A stretch of 35,504 nucleotides of DNA from Xenorhabdus thuongxuanensis (GTDB lineage: Bacteria > Pseudomonadota > Gammaproteobacteria > Enterobacterales > Enterobacteriaceae), in assembly GCF_001908095.1 (NCBI RefSeq), contig NZ_MKGR01000007.1:133432-168935 (forward strand), read 5' to 3'. The notes beneath the pieces are model-generated. The model searched no databases. It was given only the letters and a program-made list of their open reading frames with translations, and was not told the DNA's origin. The position numbers and the translations under genes were made by a program. The stretch's first letter is position 1, and every line of letters begins with the position of its first letter. Positions 28,681 through 35,504 of the stretch are shown here, one piece after another.

Positions 28681-29514
28681 TTATTGGTATTTTTCGACCA
28701 ATGCCAGAGCAATCGCTTCCGTTTCTGCATCGGGAATGCCGCTAATGTTTGACGGGCGAAAATGCATCTGAAATGCTTGAATAGTTTTATGAGTAGCGCT
28801 ATCCAAAACTCCCGTTTGAGGGATACTATAACCATAAAGGGCCAGTACTTTCTGAACTGATATCACTGACACCGGCATATTTGGTGCCCTACCCGCCAGA
28901 TATTTATTCACTGTTGCATGGTCGGGCCAAGCACCAATTCCCTGTTCATAAAGCTCACGCCACGGGAAAACAGGCCCAGGATCTTCTTTCCTCAGCGGTG
29001 CGATATCGCTATGGCCCACAACATTCACAGCCTGGATCTTATACCTGTGAATAATATCCTTTGCCAATCTGATGACTGCATCAATTTGTGATGGGTGATA
29101 TGAACACCATTCTTTTTTAATAAATTCTACTTTAAATCCACAATTAACAATTTCAATACCGATAGAATAGCGGTTTAAGCTTTGGTATCCATTCCACTCA
29201 CTTTTTCCCGCATGCCATGCTCTTTCCTTTTCTGCAACCAATTGGAAAATAATCGGCTCCTTATCCTTATACCTCGGTTGCGAAGGAATAAGATAATGAG
29301 TACTAACACGGCCTCCCGTTAGTTCCCGTAAAGATCTTTTATCATCTAGCGCAGTATAGTGAAGGACAAGAAATCTAATTGAGTCAATATATTGCTTGGT
29401 CGAATAAGGATAAGAATGATCAACAATATAACCATTTCTATCTTCTCGCTGAGGGGAATAAGAACAACCAATCAACAACGTGATAGATATGCATATTATT
29501 AATCGTTTTATCAT
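28681..29514 (-). CDS. amiD: AmiD, outer-membrane N-acetylmuramoyl-L-alanine amidase
   Basis: AmiD is a zinc amidase lipoprotein that cleaves the amide bond between MurNAc (or anhydroMurNAc) and the stem peptide during cell-wall recycling. The 277-residue protein (E. coli 276) has a lipobox LLIGC with lipidated C17, then a type-2 amidase domain with zinc ligands H52 (LVLHYT), H168 (VVGHSD) and D178 (EDPGP), and catalytic E121 (SIGIE). A C-terminal peptidoglycan-binding domain (about 215-277) contains IQAFQMHFRP. The residue after C17 is Ser, which suits outer-membrane sorting. It is convergent with the AraC-family gene. A T-rich segment follows its stop but no clear stem. Confidence 0.93.
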   Translation of the reverse strand: MIKRLIICISITLLIGCSYSPQREDRNGYIVDHSYPYSTKQYIDSIRFLVLHYTALDDKRSLRELTGGRVSTHYLIPSQPRYKDKEPIIFQLVAEKERAWHAGKSEWNGYQSLNRYSIGIEIVNCGFKVEFIKKEWCSYHPSQIDAVIRLAKDIIHRYKIQAVNVVGHSDIAPLRKEDPGPVFPWRELYEQGIGAWPDHATVNKYLAGRAPNMPVSVISVQKVLALYGYSIPQTGVLDSATHKTIQAFQMHFRPSNISGIPDAETEAIALALVEKYQ

Positions 29515-29620
29515 GATAGGTCAGCTATTTTGCAGAAAAAGATAACATTATGATGATCATATATTAGATGAAACAAAAAGAGATGTGGTGTTCTTATACT
29601 TATCCGCATATTTTTAAGAA

Positions 29621-29663
29621 CAAATAAAAGCCAGCTATTCGTGGAACGAACGAATAGCTGGCT
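29621..29663 (-). terminator. Strong intrinsic terminator of the symporter gene
   Basis: AGCCAGCTATTCGT (minus strand, 29663-29650) pairs perfectly with ACGAATAGCTGGCT (29642-29629) around a seven-base loop, followed by TTTATTTG. A 14-base perfect stem with a T-rich tail is a textbook terminator for the gene ending at 29735. Confidence 0.88.
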
Positions 29664-29734
29664 AATAAAGTTACTTGATACGAGTCATCTTGTGTTACTG
29701 ATATCCTATAGCTAGACTATATGACATTTCAGTA

Positions 29735-31189
29735 TCAGCAATTACTCTTCTCGCTGTTATGCGGTGCATCATTATCCCAAATACCTTTTTCAACTTGCTG
29801 CTGAATTTCTGGGTAGCTATTAATATTGAATGTCGGCAATTTGCCTGATTTTCTCTGCTGGTTATAATCTTTCGCCAGTTTCATCGCGATACCTGACAAC
29901 ATAATTATGGCAATCAAGTTAACAATAGCCATGCATGCCATTGATAGGTTAGCCATATTCCAAACCAGAGGTACGTCTGCCAATGTACCAAACATCACCA
30001 TACCCAACGCACCCAATCGCAGAATAAATAGGCCAGCAGTGTGGTTACGTTCTAAGAATATCATGTTGCTTTCAGCATAAGCGTAATTGGCAATAATCGA
30101 CGTAAAAGCAAAGAAAAAAATAGCAATCGCAACGAACATTGTCCCCCAATGCCCAACAGCGGATGACAACGCTCGCTGAGTCAATTCAATTCCACTGATC
30201 GCAGTGACATTTTCGTTAAGAACACCGGAAGAGAGGATGATCATAGCCGTCGCACTACAGATAACGATGGTATCCATAAACACCCCCAACATCTGCACAT
30301 ACCCCTGAGAGGCTGGATGTGGTGGATAAGGAGAAGCTGACGCTGCTGCATTTGGTGCAGAACCCATTCCCGCTTCGTTCGAGAATAATCCGCGTTGAAC
30401 CCCCTGAAGCATTGCCTGGGAGATACCATAGCCTAATGTTCCCGCTATCGCTTCCTGAATACCAAAAGCACTTTTGATAACGAGTGCAAATACCGCTGGG
30501 ATACGTTCAATATTGTGACCAACAACCCAAAGTGCCAGGATAAAATAGGCAATCGCCATAAATGGTACAACAAATTCCGCGACTCGGGCGATAGAACGTA
30601 ACCCGCCGAAAATAATTACACCACTGATAATAACTAATACGATACCAACATAAATTGGTTTGATATTAAAGGCAAAAGCAGCCGCTTCCGCAATTGAGCT
30701 CGCCTGAACGGCATTAAATACAAGACCAAACGCGATAATAAGGAAGAATGAAAACAGAATCCCCATCCATCGCTTCTTCAACCCTTTTTCCATGTAGTAA
30801 GCCGGGCCACCGCGATAATTTCCTTGATCGTCTTTCGTCTTGTACAACTGGGCAAGCGTGCTTTCCACAAAGGCTGTCGCCATGCCAATAAATGCCACTA
30901 CCCACATCCAGAAAATAGCTCCTGGCCCACCGGCAGTAATTGCAATAGCAACCCCTGCTAAGTTACCGGTTCCCACACGAGCAGCAAGGCTAGTACACAA
31001 GGCCTGAAAAGATGAAATGCCAGAATCATCCGACTTATTACTTTTTCTCAGAACTGAAAACATGTGGCCAAAGTGGCGAAGTTGTATAAAACCAGAACGC
31101 AGTGTGAAGTAAAGACCAACTCCCAGGAGAAGGTATATCAGTACATAGTCCCAAAGAATGTTGTTAATGAAGTTAATCAGATCCGTCAA
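29735..31189 (-). CDS. AGCS-family sodium:alanine (or glycine) symporter
   Basis: A 484-residue inner-membrane transporter of the alanine/glycine:cation symporter family (AlsT/DagA, E. coli YaaJ). It begins with a helix and the segment TLRSGFIQLRHF. Family signatures present are ARVGTGNLAGVAIAITAGGPGAIFWMW (in parts), GPAYYMEKGL, and GLFSNEAGMGSAPNAAA in the central loop. About ten to eleven membrane segments are predicted by eye, and the tail is charged. Such proteins couple Na+ entry to uptake of Ala or Gly; which one cannot be read. It has its own terminator and a 5' leader with a small TGCCG/CGGCA hairpin at 31233-31246. Confidence 0.92.
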   Translation of the reverse strand: MTDLINFINNILWDYVLIYLLLGVGLYFTLRSGFIQLRHFGHMFSVLRKSNKSDDSGISSFQALCTSLAARVGTGNLAGVAIAITAGGPGAIFWMWVVAFIGMATAFVESTLAQLYKTKDDQGNYRGGPAYYMEKGLKKRWMGILFSFFLIIAFGLVFNAVQASSIAEAAAFAFNIKPIYVGIVLVIISGVIIFGGLRSIARVAEFVVPFMAIAYFILALWVVGHNIERIPAVFALVIKSAFGIQEAIAGTLGYGISQAMLQGVQRGLFSNEAGMGSAPNAAASASPYPPHPASQGYVQMLGVFMDTIVICSATAMIILSSGVLNENVTAISGIELTQRALSSAVGHWGTMFVAIAIFFFAFTSIIANYAYAESNMIFLERNHTAGLFILRLGALGMVMFGTLADVPLVWNMANLSMACMAIVNLIAIIMLSGIAMKLAKDYNQQRKSGKLPTFNINSYPEIQQQVEKGIWDNDAPHNSEKSNC

Positions 31190-31974
31190 GATATTTTCCC
31201 CTTACTAATTAGCAAACATTAGCTGACCATAATGCCGTATTCGGCAAAATTTTATTGAACTTAATTCCTTTTATAATTAACAGGTAACACAATTCTGTAT
31301 ATGAAAAACACAGAGATACGAACCATTAAAGCGAAAAGAATGTAACACAATATTTATTTCAATGGGTAACTTTTAATGAATTTTTTACATTTACTTTAGC
31401 GTTACTGAACATTTGTTTTGATATTCATAAACGCTTCATTTCTTATTCCAAGCCATTCAATTACATTTTTAGCACAAAAAACACTCAGTAATTTTATTCC
31501 CATATATAAGTAAGAAACATAGATAAATTAACAATTGGACTCAAAATACGAAACCAGTTGGCAACTAAAATACAACCCATCAAAAACAGCGTCAATCTAA
31601 TGCTTACTCCAATGCCCTTATAGAGTATATGTTAATTGAAAGTTGTTGATGCCATACCAAGCGCAATACATAGAAAAATTTAGATAATCACGCACTGATA
31701 TATCACTAATGTAGTAATAACAAAATTCATTAAAAAAGTGGGGTTATTAAAAAATTTAATATTGAAATTTCCAATATTTACAAAAACATATAGTAATATT
31801 TCACTTAAAATGAGATTATTAAATTTTAATACTGTGATAGTTGGAAAAAGCCACCATTGCATATTAAAATTTTCAGTTGTTATTTTTACAATAGGAAACA
31901 ACAATAACAGGTTAATAAAATGTTAATAATCCACTATCTGGTCATCAGATAATCTGCAAGTGAGGTTATAATTG
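31190..31974. other. AT-rich region between the symporter and the integrase stump
   Basis: About 785 bases with no gene I can support. The left end has the symporter leader hairpin (31233-31246). Near 31755-31775 AATATTG...CAATATT is an A+T palindrome. Two overlapping frames at 31680-31926 are biased to Ile, Asn, Lys and Phe as random AT-rich DNA would be. The composition is typical of decayed or foreign DNA at an integration site. Confidence 0.5.
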
Positions 31975-32166
31975 ATGTTAGAGCGAAAAAGAAAGAATCC
32001 CGCAGACAACATACTGCCCAAGAGAGTTTATAGAGGAAAATCAAAGTATGAATATCATCCTGCAACAGGTGGTTCAATTTCTATCTGCTGTTTGAGCTCA
32101 CCAGTATCTGTTGTTTGGAAAGAGTATAATAAAATTGTGGAAAAAATAGAAAAAAATAGCACGTAG
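31975..32166 (+). pseudogene. Tyrosine recombinase (phage-type integrase), N-terminal stump
   Basis: The 63-codon frame reads MLERKRKNPADNILPKRVYR then GKSKYEYHPATGG... This matches the N-terminal arm-site DNA-binding segment of phage integrases (basic R/K-rich start, LPxRVYRGKSxYEYxPxxGG pattern, then SSPVSVVWKEY). A working integrase has roughly 330-400 residues with an R-H-R-Y catalytic domain; here a stop comes right after the start of the core-binding region. An intact GAGG ribosome-binding site precedes ATG 31975. It marks the left part of a degraded prophage or island. A translated stump of this kind has no expected catalytic role. Confidence 0.75.
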
Positions 32167-32186
32167 AGCCAAGTATATGTCGAAGT

Positions 32187-32215
32187 TAATAAAAACGGGA
32201 GCCATCACTCCCGTT
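32187..32215 (-). terminator. Intrinsic terminator, minus strand, after no clear gene
   Basis: AACGGGAG and CTCCCGTT (32194-32201 and 32208-32215) pair perfectly around CCATCA. In the minus direction the stem is followed by TTTTATTAAC, a proper T tail. No confident minus-strand gene lies just upstream, so it may be a remnant or may terminate a transcript antisense to pliI. Confidence 0.7.
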
Positions 32216-32540
32216 GATACTAACACCATAACCGCTATCTGAATAAAATTCAGTCATCACAACAAAAAACAGCCTGTGTTACAAAATATTATCTTGCTCT
32301 CTGTCATAAAGAATGCATTTTTCCTTAAATATAAAATAATAAGATAATCTAATATTTTATATTTAGAATTTAACATTATATTCTCAATAGCTTTATCATT
32401 CTTAATATCTATATATTCAATACTAAATAGATAACAAGCTGTCCTTTCCTTTAGAATATGATCTTCCCAAATTCGTGCTACGATATAAATCACACTCATA
32501 CATTTGTTAAAACAAAACAGTAGACGACGGAGCATTGATT
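32216..32540. other. Region upstream of pliI
   Basis: About 325 AT-rich bases that must hold the pliI promoter. A minus-strand frame (32257-32499 from an internal ATG) has no ribosome-binding site and no recognised similarity; I do not call it as a gene. Confidence 0.45.
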
Positions 32541-33020
32541 ATGCGCATAAGTAACATAATGAAAGCTATTGTTATTTCTACTCTAATTACTCTAATGTTA
32601 TCAACACCGGCTAACGCAAGAGAGGGGAAATTGATTAAATTACCTGATAAACGATTTGCCATCCTGTCCGAAGGCGATTTGGAAAATGCATCAAGTGGCA
32701 GCTATTCCATTGCCATTTTTAAGGATAAAGATCTCATAGACTTTGAAACTGGAGGTGTTTTTGAACGTGACGGCTCGGTATTTGAAGATAATGGCACTCC
32801 GAGGATCAAGTTTGCCGATATTGATGGTGATGGAGCCAAAGAATTCATTGTTTCCAAACTTACAGCGGGTTCTGGAAATTATCTTGAAGTCGATGCACTC
32901 AAAATTACCAAGAAAAATGTCAAACTTCTCACCCGTATCTATATAAACGGAAACAATGATCCTATTAAGTCACTCCATGCAGTATGCAAAAGAGGAAAAT
33001 GCATAGAGCAGAAACCTTAA
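32541..33020 (+). CDS. pliI: PliI-type periplasmic inhibitor of invertebrate (i-type) lysozyme
   Basis: The 159-residue product has a signal peptide (MRISNIMKAIVISTLITLML...), with likely cleavage after ANA26. The mature part matches the PliI family as I recall it: EGDLENASSGSYSI (44-57), FERDGSVFE..., FADIDGDGAKEFIV (91-104), and the inhibitory-loop motif SGxY as SGNY (111-114) in TAGSGNYLEVDAL. PliI inserts this loop into the active site of i-type lysozymes of invertebrates. A C-terminal Cys pair (C149, C154) may form a disulfide. I start at ATG 32541 because GGAG lies eight to nine bases before it; a TTG six bases earlier is less likely. It lies between an integrase stump and IS debris, which suggests acquisition by transfer. 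Confidence 0.82.
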   Translation: MRISNIMKAIVISTLITLMLSTPANAREGKLIKLPDKRFAILSEGDLENASSGSYSIAIFKDKDLIDFETGGVFERDGSVFEDNGTPRIKFADIDGDGAKEFIVSKLTAGSGNYLEVDALKITKKNVKLLTRIYINGNNDPIKSLHAVCKRGKCIEQKP

Positions 33021-33152
33021 TAATCATCTCCTCACTTAAAATTGCTATCCACTGAGATTCGGCACAAGCGTTGAATTATGTACTATTGTTAATGTTGTCG
33101 TTCCTGTTAAAGTTGTCACCACTATCGTGATATAGTCGATCAAGAGGAAATT

Positions 33153-33524
33153 ATGAAACGTCTTTTATTGCCAATTTTCCTTACCTCATTCTTCTCATAT
33201 GCCGCACATGCTAATGTAGACAAAACCGCAGAAACTTATTGTAACTTGTTCGGGAAAGCCTCTGTAGAAGCATTTAAAACTCATGACTCATCCGACACAA
33301 TAGCGCAAAAGGCATTCAATGAATTAACTAGCAAAGGATTTGATCTTAAAGAGATCCATAGCAATAAAGATGAATTTATTGCATCTATCAAACAAACTGT
33401 CACAGAAGTCAGAAAAAATAAACAAACCTTCCCAAGCACGCGTCATTTTGACGAGTCACTGGGTAAATCTGTTGAATCATGTAAGGTACAAACAAAACAT
33501 GCTTTATCTGGCAGTACAAAATAA
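33153..33524 (+). CDS. Small secreted protein, unrecognised family
   Basis: A 123-residue protein with a clear signal peptide (MKRLLLPIFLTSFFSYAAHA, cleavage after A20) and an AGAGGA ribosome-binding site. The mature chain is about 103 residues, mostly helical by composition, Lys/Thr/Ser-rich, with two cysteines (C30 and C110) that could link its ends in the periplasm. I do not recognise a family. It follows pliI in the same direction after 132 bases and may share a regulator or island origin with it. It could be another host-defence inhibitor, an immunity-type protein or an orphan; nothing in the sequence decides. Confidence 0.75.
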   Translation: MKRLLLPIFLTSFFSYAAHANVDKTAETYCNLFGKASVEAFKTHDSSDTIAQKAFNELTSKGFDLKEIHSNKDEFIASIKQTVTEVRKNKQTFPSTRHFDESLGKSVESCKVQTKHALSGSTK

Positions 33525-33593
33525 GATCTTCTTGTAGAGCGACTAACTTATGTTGTCGCTTTACTTCGCTGTGTGAATAGAGAGAGAGGCGGG

Positions 33594-33731
33594 TTACCTT
33601 TTTCGAGGAGAGCTTTTTAGTGTACGGATAACCGTATTCACCCCAACTTTCAGGACTCGGGTAGTATCACGGATACCTGAATTATTCATTGCTATATCAA
33701 TAATTTGTTCTTTCATGTCAGGTTTACAACA
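33594..33731 (-). pseudogene. IS1-family InsA, C-terminal fragment
   Basis: The minus-strand frame reads CCKPDMKEQIIDIAMNNSGI then RDTTRVLKVGVNTVIRTLKS and stops at 33594. It matches the C-terminal half of IS1-family InsA, including the helix-turn-helix (GIRDTTRVLKVGVNTVIRTLK) and ends where InsA normally ends. The N-terminal zinc-finger half and all of insB are missing. It is a separate relic from the insB copy at 34508, because the intervening DNA contains an intact DUF2007 gene and there is no IS1 end nearby. Confidence 0.8.
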
Positions 33732-33755
33732 TAAGGTTAAACAGACGAATAAATT

Positions 33756-34115
33756 TTAGTTTTTCAATGGTAATGCTATACCCAATATTAAAAACAATAA
33801 AAGCACTAAAAAAGTCTTTATTGATACAGAGAAGCGATATTGAAATGGTGATTTTTCCTTATTACTCTGATTAGGCACTGCTTTATCTAAATCTAACGAA
33901 AACTTATTAGCCTCAATTTCAACAAGTATCGCTTTTGCGTGCTCTATATCAGCATGGTGGACAAGCAGTTTAACACCACCAAATGCCTGAGAATACATAT
34001 AGTTATTCCATACAATACCTTCATCCATCACTATTGCATAAATATCTTCTGATAACATCCTGCCCAAAACAATGTAGGCATCTATTGGTGATAGGAAATT
34101 CGCTAATAACTGCAT
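33756..34115 (-). CDS. DUF2007-like protein with C-terminal membrane helix
   Basis: A 119-residue protein. Residues 1-70 match the DUF2007 (putative prokaryotic signal-transducing) pattern: LLANFLSPIDAYIVLGRMLS, split at 21, then an acidic AIVMDEG, W-NNYMYSQAFGGVKLLV, and HADIEHAKAILVEIE. A polar linker (75-98) follows, then a hydrophobic helix at about 101-116 (FLVLLLFLILGIALPL), which would tether it to the inner membrane. I start at 34115, where AGAGGAAAT precedes the ATG, not at the upstream frame start. Function of the family is not established. It is flanked on both sides by IS1-family debris. Confidence 0.72.
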   Translation of the reverse strand: MQLLANFLSPIDAYIVLGRMLSEDIYAIVMDEGIVWNNYMYSQAFGGVKLLVHHADIEHAKAILVEIEANKFSLDLDKAVPNQSNKEKSPFQYRFSVSIKTFLVLLLFLILGIALPLKN

Positions 34116-34480
34116 ATTTCCTCTCTGAGGATGACTATTCCACATAAGCACACCATGATCAGATGATTTATAAATCAGTATAGCCTATCATTGCACTATC
34201 CTTTCATTGTTTAATGATAACAAAACGGTCATGACTCTAAGGCGCCAATTTAGTATTCTTATATTTTTCAAAGAAATATCATCACGATAGCAGTCGGGTG
34301 CCGATTTTAGGGCGGGTAATTAATTGTTTGTGATTGGTATAGATACCCCCCTGAAAACAAAAAACCCCGCCGAAACGAGGTAAAATGTCTGAAATTAACA
34401 AACCTGTGATAACACTATGTAACTGTTTCTCATCCATCGAGAAAAGCTAATAAGCTACGTAACATAGCTATCACTCTTAT
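34116..34480. other. Region between the DUF2007 gene and the IS1-family end
   Basis: About 365 bases. It includes a minus-strand terminator (34350-34381) and, next to the IS end, an 11-codon frame MLRSLLAFLDG (34465-34430, minus) that could be the last codons of a gene broken by the IS. Otherwise I see nothing. Confidence 0.45.
34350..34381 (-). terminator. Intrinsic terminator stranded beside the IS1-family element
   Basis: On the minus strand ACCTCG (34381-34376) pairs with CGGGGT (34369-34364, one G:T), loop TTTCGG, followed by TTTTTGTTTT. It is a good terminator, but upstream, only 100 bases away, is an IS end and no complete gene. Confidence 0.7.
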
Positions 34481-34500
34481 GGTCGTGACTCCAATAGTTA
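34481..34500 (+). repeat. Terminal inverted repeat (right end) of an IS1-family element
   Basis: GGTCGTGACTCCAATAGTTA resembles the IS1 right end GGTAATGACTCCAACTTATT. It lies just beyond the insB stop, as in IS1, and so fixes the element boundary at 34481. The matching left end and target duplication are outside the window. Confidence 0.7.
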
Positions 34501-34507
34501 GATTGCC

Positions 34508-34879
34508 CTATAAAGAATAGTATTCCCGTTCGATGAAAGTCCCTATCACCTTATCGTGCATCTCCTCTGATTTGGAATAACCTATCGTCCTTCGATTCAG
34601 TCTTTTTAAACGTGTACGTAATGTCAGATTGGTTCTTTCTATACGTTGGGTATAATGTTTTCCAACAATATGTTTTTCTTCAGGAAGTCGGTTGTAAGGT
34701 GCATAATCATCCGTACAGTAAAACCTGACATTAAAAGGTGATAATAACTCAAGGAGTTTGCGTAAAGTCGCCGTACTGCGATCACCAAAAACATGTGCCA
34801 CGACTCGCTTGAGGCGAGGCTCCCAGGCATACCAGAGCCAACGTTGATTCTTTTTACTTCTCACAAATGACCATTGCTG
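34508..34879 (-). pseudogene. insB: IS1-family transposase InsB, 3' exon
   Basis: The frame from 34879 reads QQWSFVRSKKNQRWLWYAWE and continues with VVAHVFGDRS, FYCTDDYAPYN, QRIERTNLTLRTRLKRL and SKSEEMHDKVIGTFIE to its normal end. These are the DDE catalytic-domain blocks of IS1 InsB, about 123 residues; about 45 N-terminal residues are missing because the intron is inserted at codon QQW. The DDE aspartate (TDD) and IER glutamate are intact, so the protein could be restored if the intron splices and the upstream exon is present. Confidence 0.88.
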
Positions 34880-34920
34880 GTGAGTAGACCTGCCCAGTCA
34901 CCCGGGCAGATCCCTCCTCA
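34880..34920 (-). ncRNA. Group II intron domain VI and 3' splice end
   Basis: After domain V the minus strand reads TGAGGAGGGATCTGCCC..., with GATCTGCCC pairing to GGGCAGGTC (one G:T), and ends CTACTCAC at 34880. The A in CTACTCAC is a candidate branch point, and the final AC fits the AY rule. The next base begins the insB codon CAG. Confidence 0.65.
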
Positions 34921-34953
34921 GAACCGGACATGCAGAACTACCGCATCCGGCTC
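34921..34953 (-). ncRNA. Group II intron domain V
   Basis: The 33-base hairpin GAGCCGGATG...CATGTCCGGTTC has the features of domain V: outer GAGCCGGA/TCCGGTTC stem with the catalytic AGC triad, a two-base bulge and a short capped inner stem. It lies 28 bases after the maturase stop, the usual distance. Confidence 0.8.
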
Positions 34954-34980
34954 CCGACAGATCCCAGTCGTCACACCTAT

Positions 34981-35504
34981 TCAGCAAGAATTGAACATTG
35001 AATGGACTTTCCAGCTTGAAGGATAACCCAGCACTTTCAGGATCAGAGTCAGCTTTTCCCACGTTAGCCCTCGACGCCCTCCCTTCCGGTTAAACCCTCT
35101 GTAGAGTACCCGCTTGCTTTGGTAGATAAATTGCCCGACTCGTCTCTGGTTATCAGAAATACCGTGATAATTTATCCAGCCTTTGATAACCCTGATGACG
35201 ATGGTCAGAACACGCCTTTTGTCAGGTGTATTCAGGTTCTTCCAGAGGAAGTCCCTGAGCCCCTTCAATTTGGCGGCAAATCGGTCTTTTCGACTGGTCA
35301 ACTTCAGTCGCCAGAAACCCTTTCGCGATACCCCCCAATAGCAGGTAAATCCCAGAAAGTTAAACGTAGGTAAACGTCTGCCAGACTGGTTAGCTCTCAT
35401 TGCTGCAACGTGACCCGCCGGAATTAATTGCGATTTGTCACTGTGCAACGCCAGACCGTATTTACTCAGTCGTTTCGGTAATATCTTATAAAAGCGTTTT
35501 GCCT
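34981..35504 (-). CDS. Group II intron reverse transcriptase/maturase, C-terminal part
   Basis: The frame enters from the right edge (in-frame from 35502: AKRFYKILPKRLSKYGLALH) and ends at 34981. It covers the end of the RT thumb (LHSDKSQLI..., FNFLGFTCYWGVSRKG) and the maturase-specific domain (DKRRVLTIVIRVIKGWINYH, GISDNQRRVGQFIYQSKRVLY). It ends LGYPSSWKVHSMFNSC. No HNH endonuclease domain follows, so this is an endonuclease-less type. The YADD catalytic block lies outside the window. The 155 residues from the internal TTG at 35448 are not the true start. Confidence 0.9.
   Translation of the reverse strand, partial: AKRFYKILPKRLSKYGLALHSDKSQLIPAGHVAAMRANQSGRRLPTFNFLGFTCYWGVSRKGFWRLKLTSRKDRFAAKLKGLRDFLWKNLNTPDKRRVLTIVIRVIKGWINYHGISDNQRRVGQFIYQSKRVLYRGFNRKGGRRGLTWEKLTLILKVLGYPSSWKVHSMFNSC

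Larger units (their letters stand above)
34481..35504 (-). mobile_element. IS1-family element interrupted by a group II intron (partial)
   Basis: The IS1-family right end is at 34481 and insB runs leftward-to-stop at 34508. At about 34880 the IS is interrupted by the 3' end of a group II intron in the same orientation, which continues past the right edge. The 5' exon (insA and the start of insB) must lie beyond the intron, outside the window. Confidence 0.75.

Noticed and set aside
31680-31926. Two overlapping frames on opposite strands (74 and 62 codons)
   Set aside because: Composition is that of random AT-rich DNA, with no ribosome-binding site or known pattern; they overlap each other.
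32257-32535. Minus-strand frame of 92 codons upstream of pliI
   Set aside because: It has no ribosome-binding site and no family pattern, and its 5' end overlaps the pliI start. The nearby minus-strand terminator is the only support, so I kept it as a finding about transcription rather than a gene.
33525-33593. Continuation of the IS1-family relic into an insB start
   Set aside because: No InsB-like sequence follows the InsA stop; the DNA there is unrelated.
34981-35448. Treating the maturase as a complete 155-residue gene
   Set aside because: The frame is open through the right edge with conserved RT sequence before the TTG, so it is a partial longer gene.
1-35504. CRISPR arrays, tRNA and rRNA genes
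   Set aside because: No regularly spaced repeats and no tRNA or rRNA sequence were found on reading both strands by eye.

Overview
The window looks like a chromosomal segment of an AT-rich enterobacterium of the Morganellaceae type, most like Photorhabdus or Xenorhabdus. Most proteins align end to end, from memory, with E. coli orthologues (Upp, PurM, PurN, SpeG, Ppk, Ppx, MdtABC, BaeSR, YegP, TrhP/YegQ, FbaB, ThiD, AroP, AmiD). Intergenic DNA is long and AT-rich, and the right end is full of mobile-element debris. The genus is an inference; no rRNA or other marker gene is present.

Region 1 (1-9056) is core metabolism. uraA is cut after about 39 codons by a foreign end that looks like an IS200/IS605-type element. 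Next come upp, with a UTP-sensitive-type promoter, and divergently purMN behind a PurR box. Then follow speG, the polyphosphate pair ppk-ppx, a small yfgG-like membrane gene and the Mg2+ channel mgtE. Two strong inverted repeats flank purN.

Region 2 (9057-22573) is the envelope-stress efflux operon mdtABC-baeSR, without mdtD and with a good BaeR-box candidate upstream. It is followed by a convergent DHA1-type MFS exporter, yegP, trhP (yegQ), and the small RNA gene cyaR with a CRP site centred 41.5 bp before its predicted start. The order baeSR-yegP-yegQ-cyaR-fbaB matches E. coli.

Region 3 (22574-31189) holds fbaB with a Cra-like site; thiD under a TPP riboswitch whose 3' side can form two mutually exclusive hairpins; a cspC/cspE-type cold-shock gene; aroP; a MarA/SoxS-type regulator; the lipoprotein amidase amiD; and an AGCS Na+/alanine symporter. 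Several intrinsic terminators are clear (upp, csp, symporter).

Region 4 (31190-35504) is accessory. It has a stump of a tyrosine integrase, a secreted PliI-type inhibitor of invertebrate lysozyme, an unrecognised small secreted protein, an IS1-family InsA fragment, a DUF2007-like protein with a C-terminal membrane helix, and an IS1-family insB interrupted by a group II intron whose maturase and domains V-VI run off the right edge. The most biologically suggestive cargo is the PliI gene, since an insect- or nematode-associated bacterium would meet i-type lysozymes. I found no CRISPR array, tRNA or rRNA.
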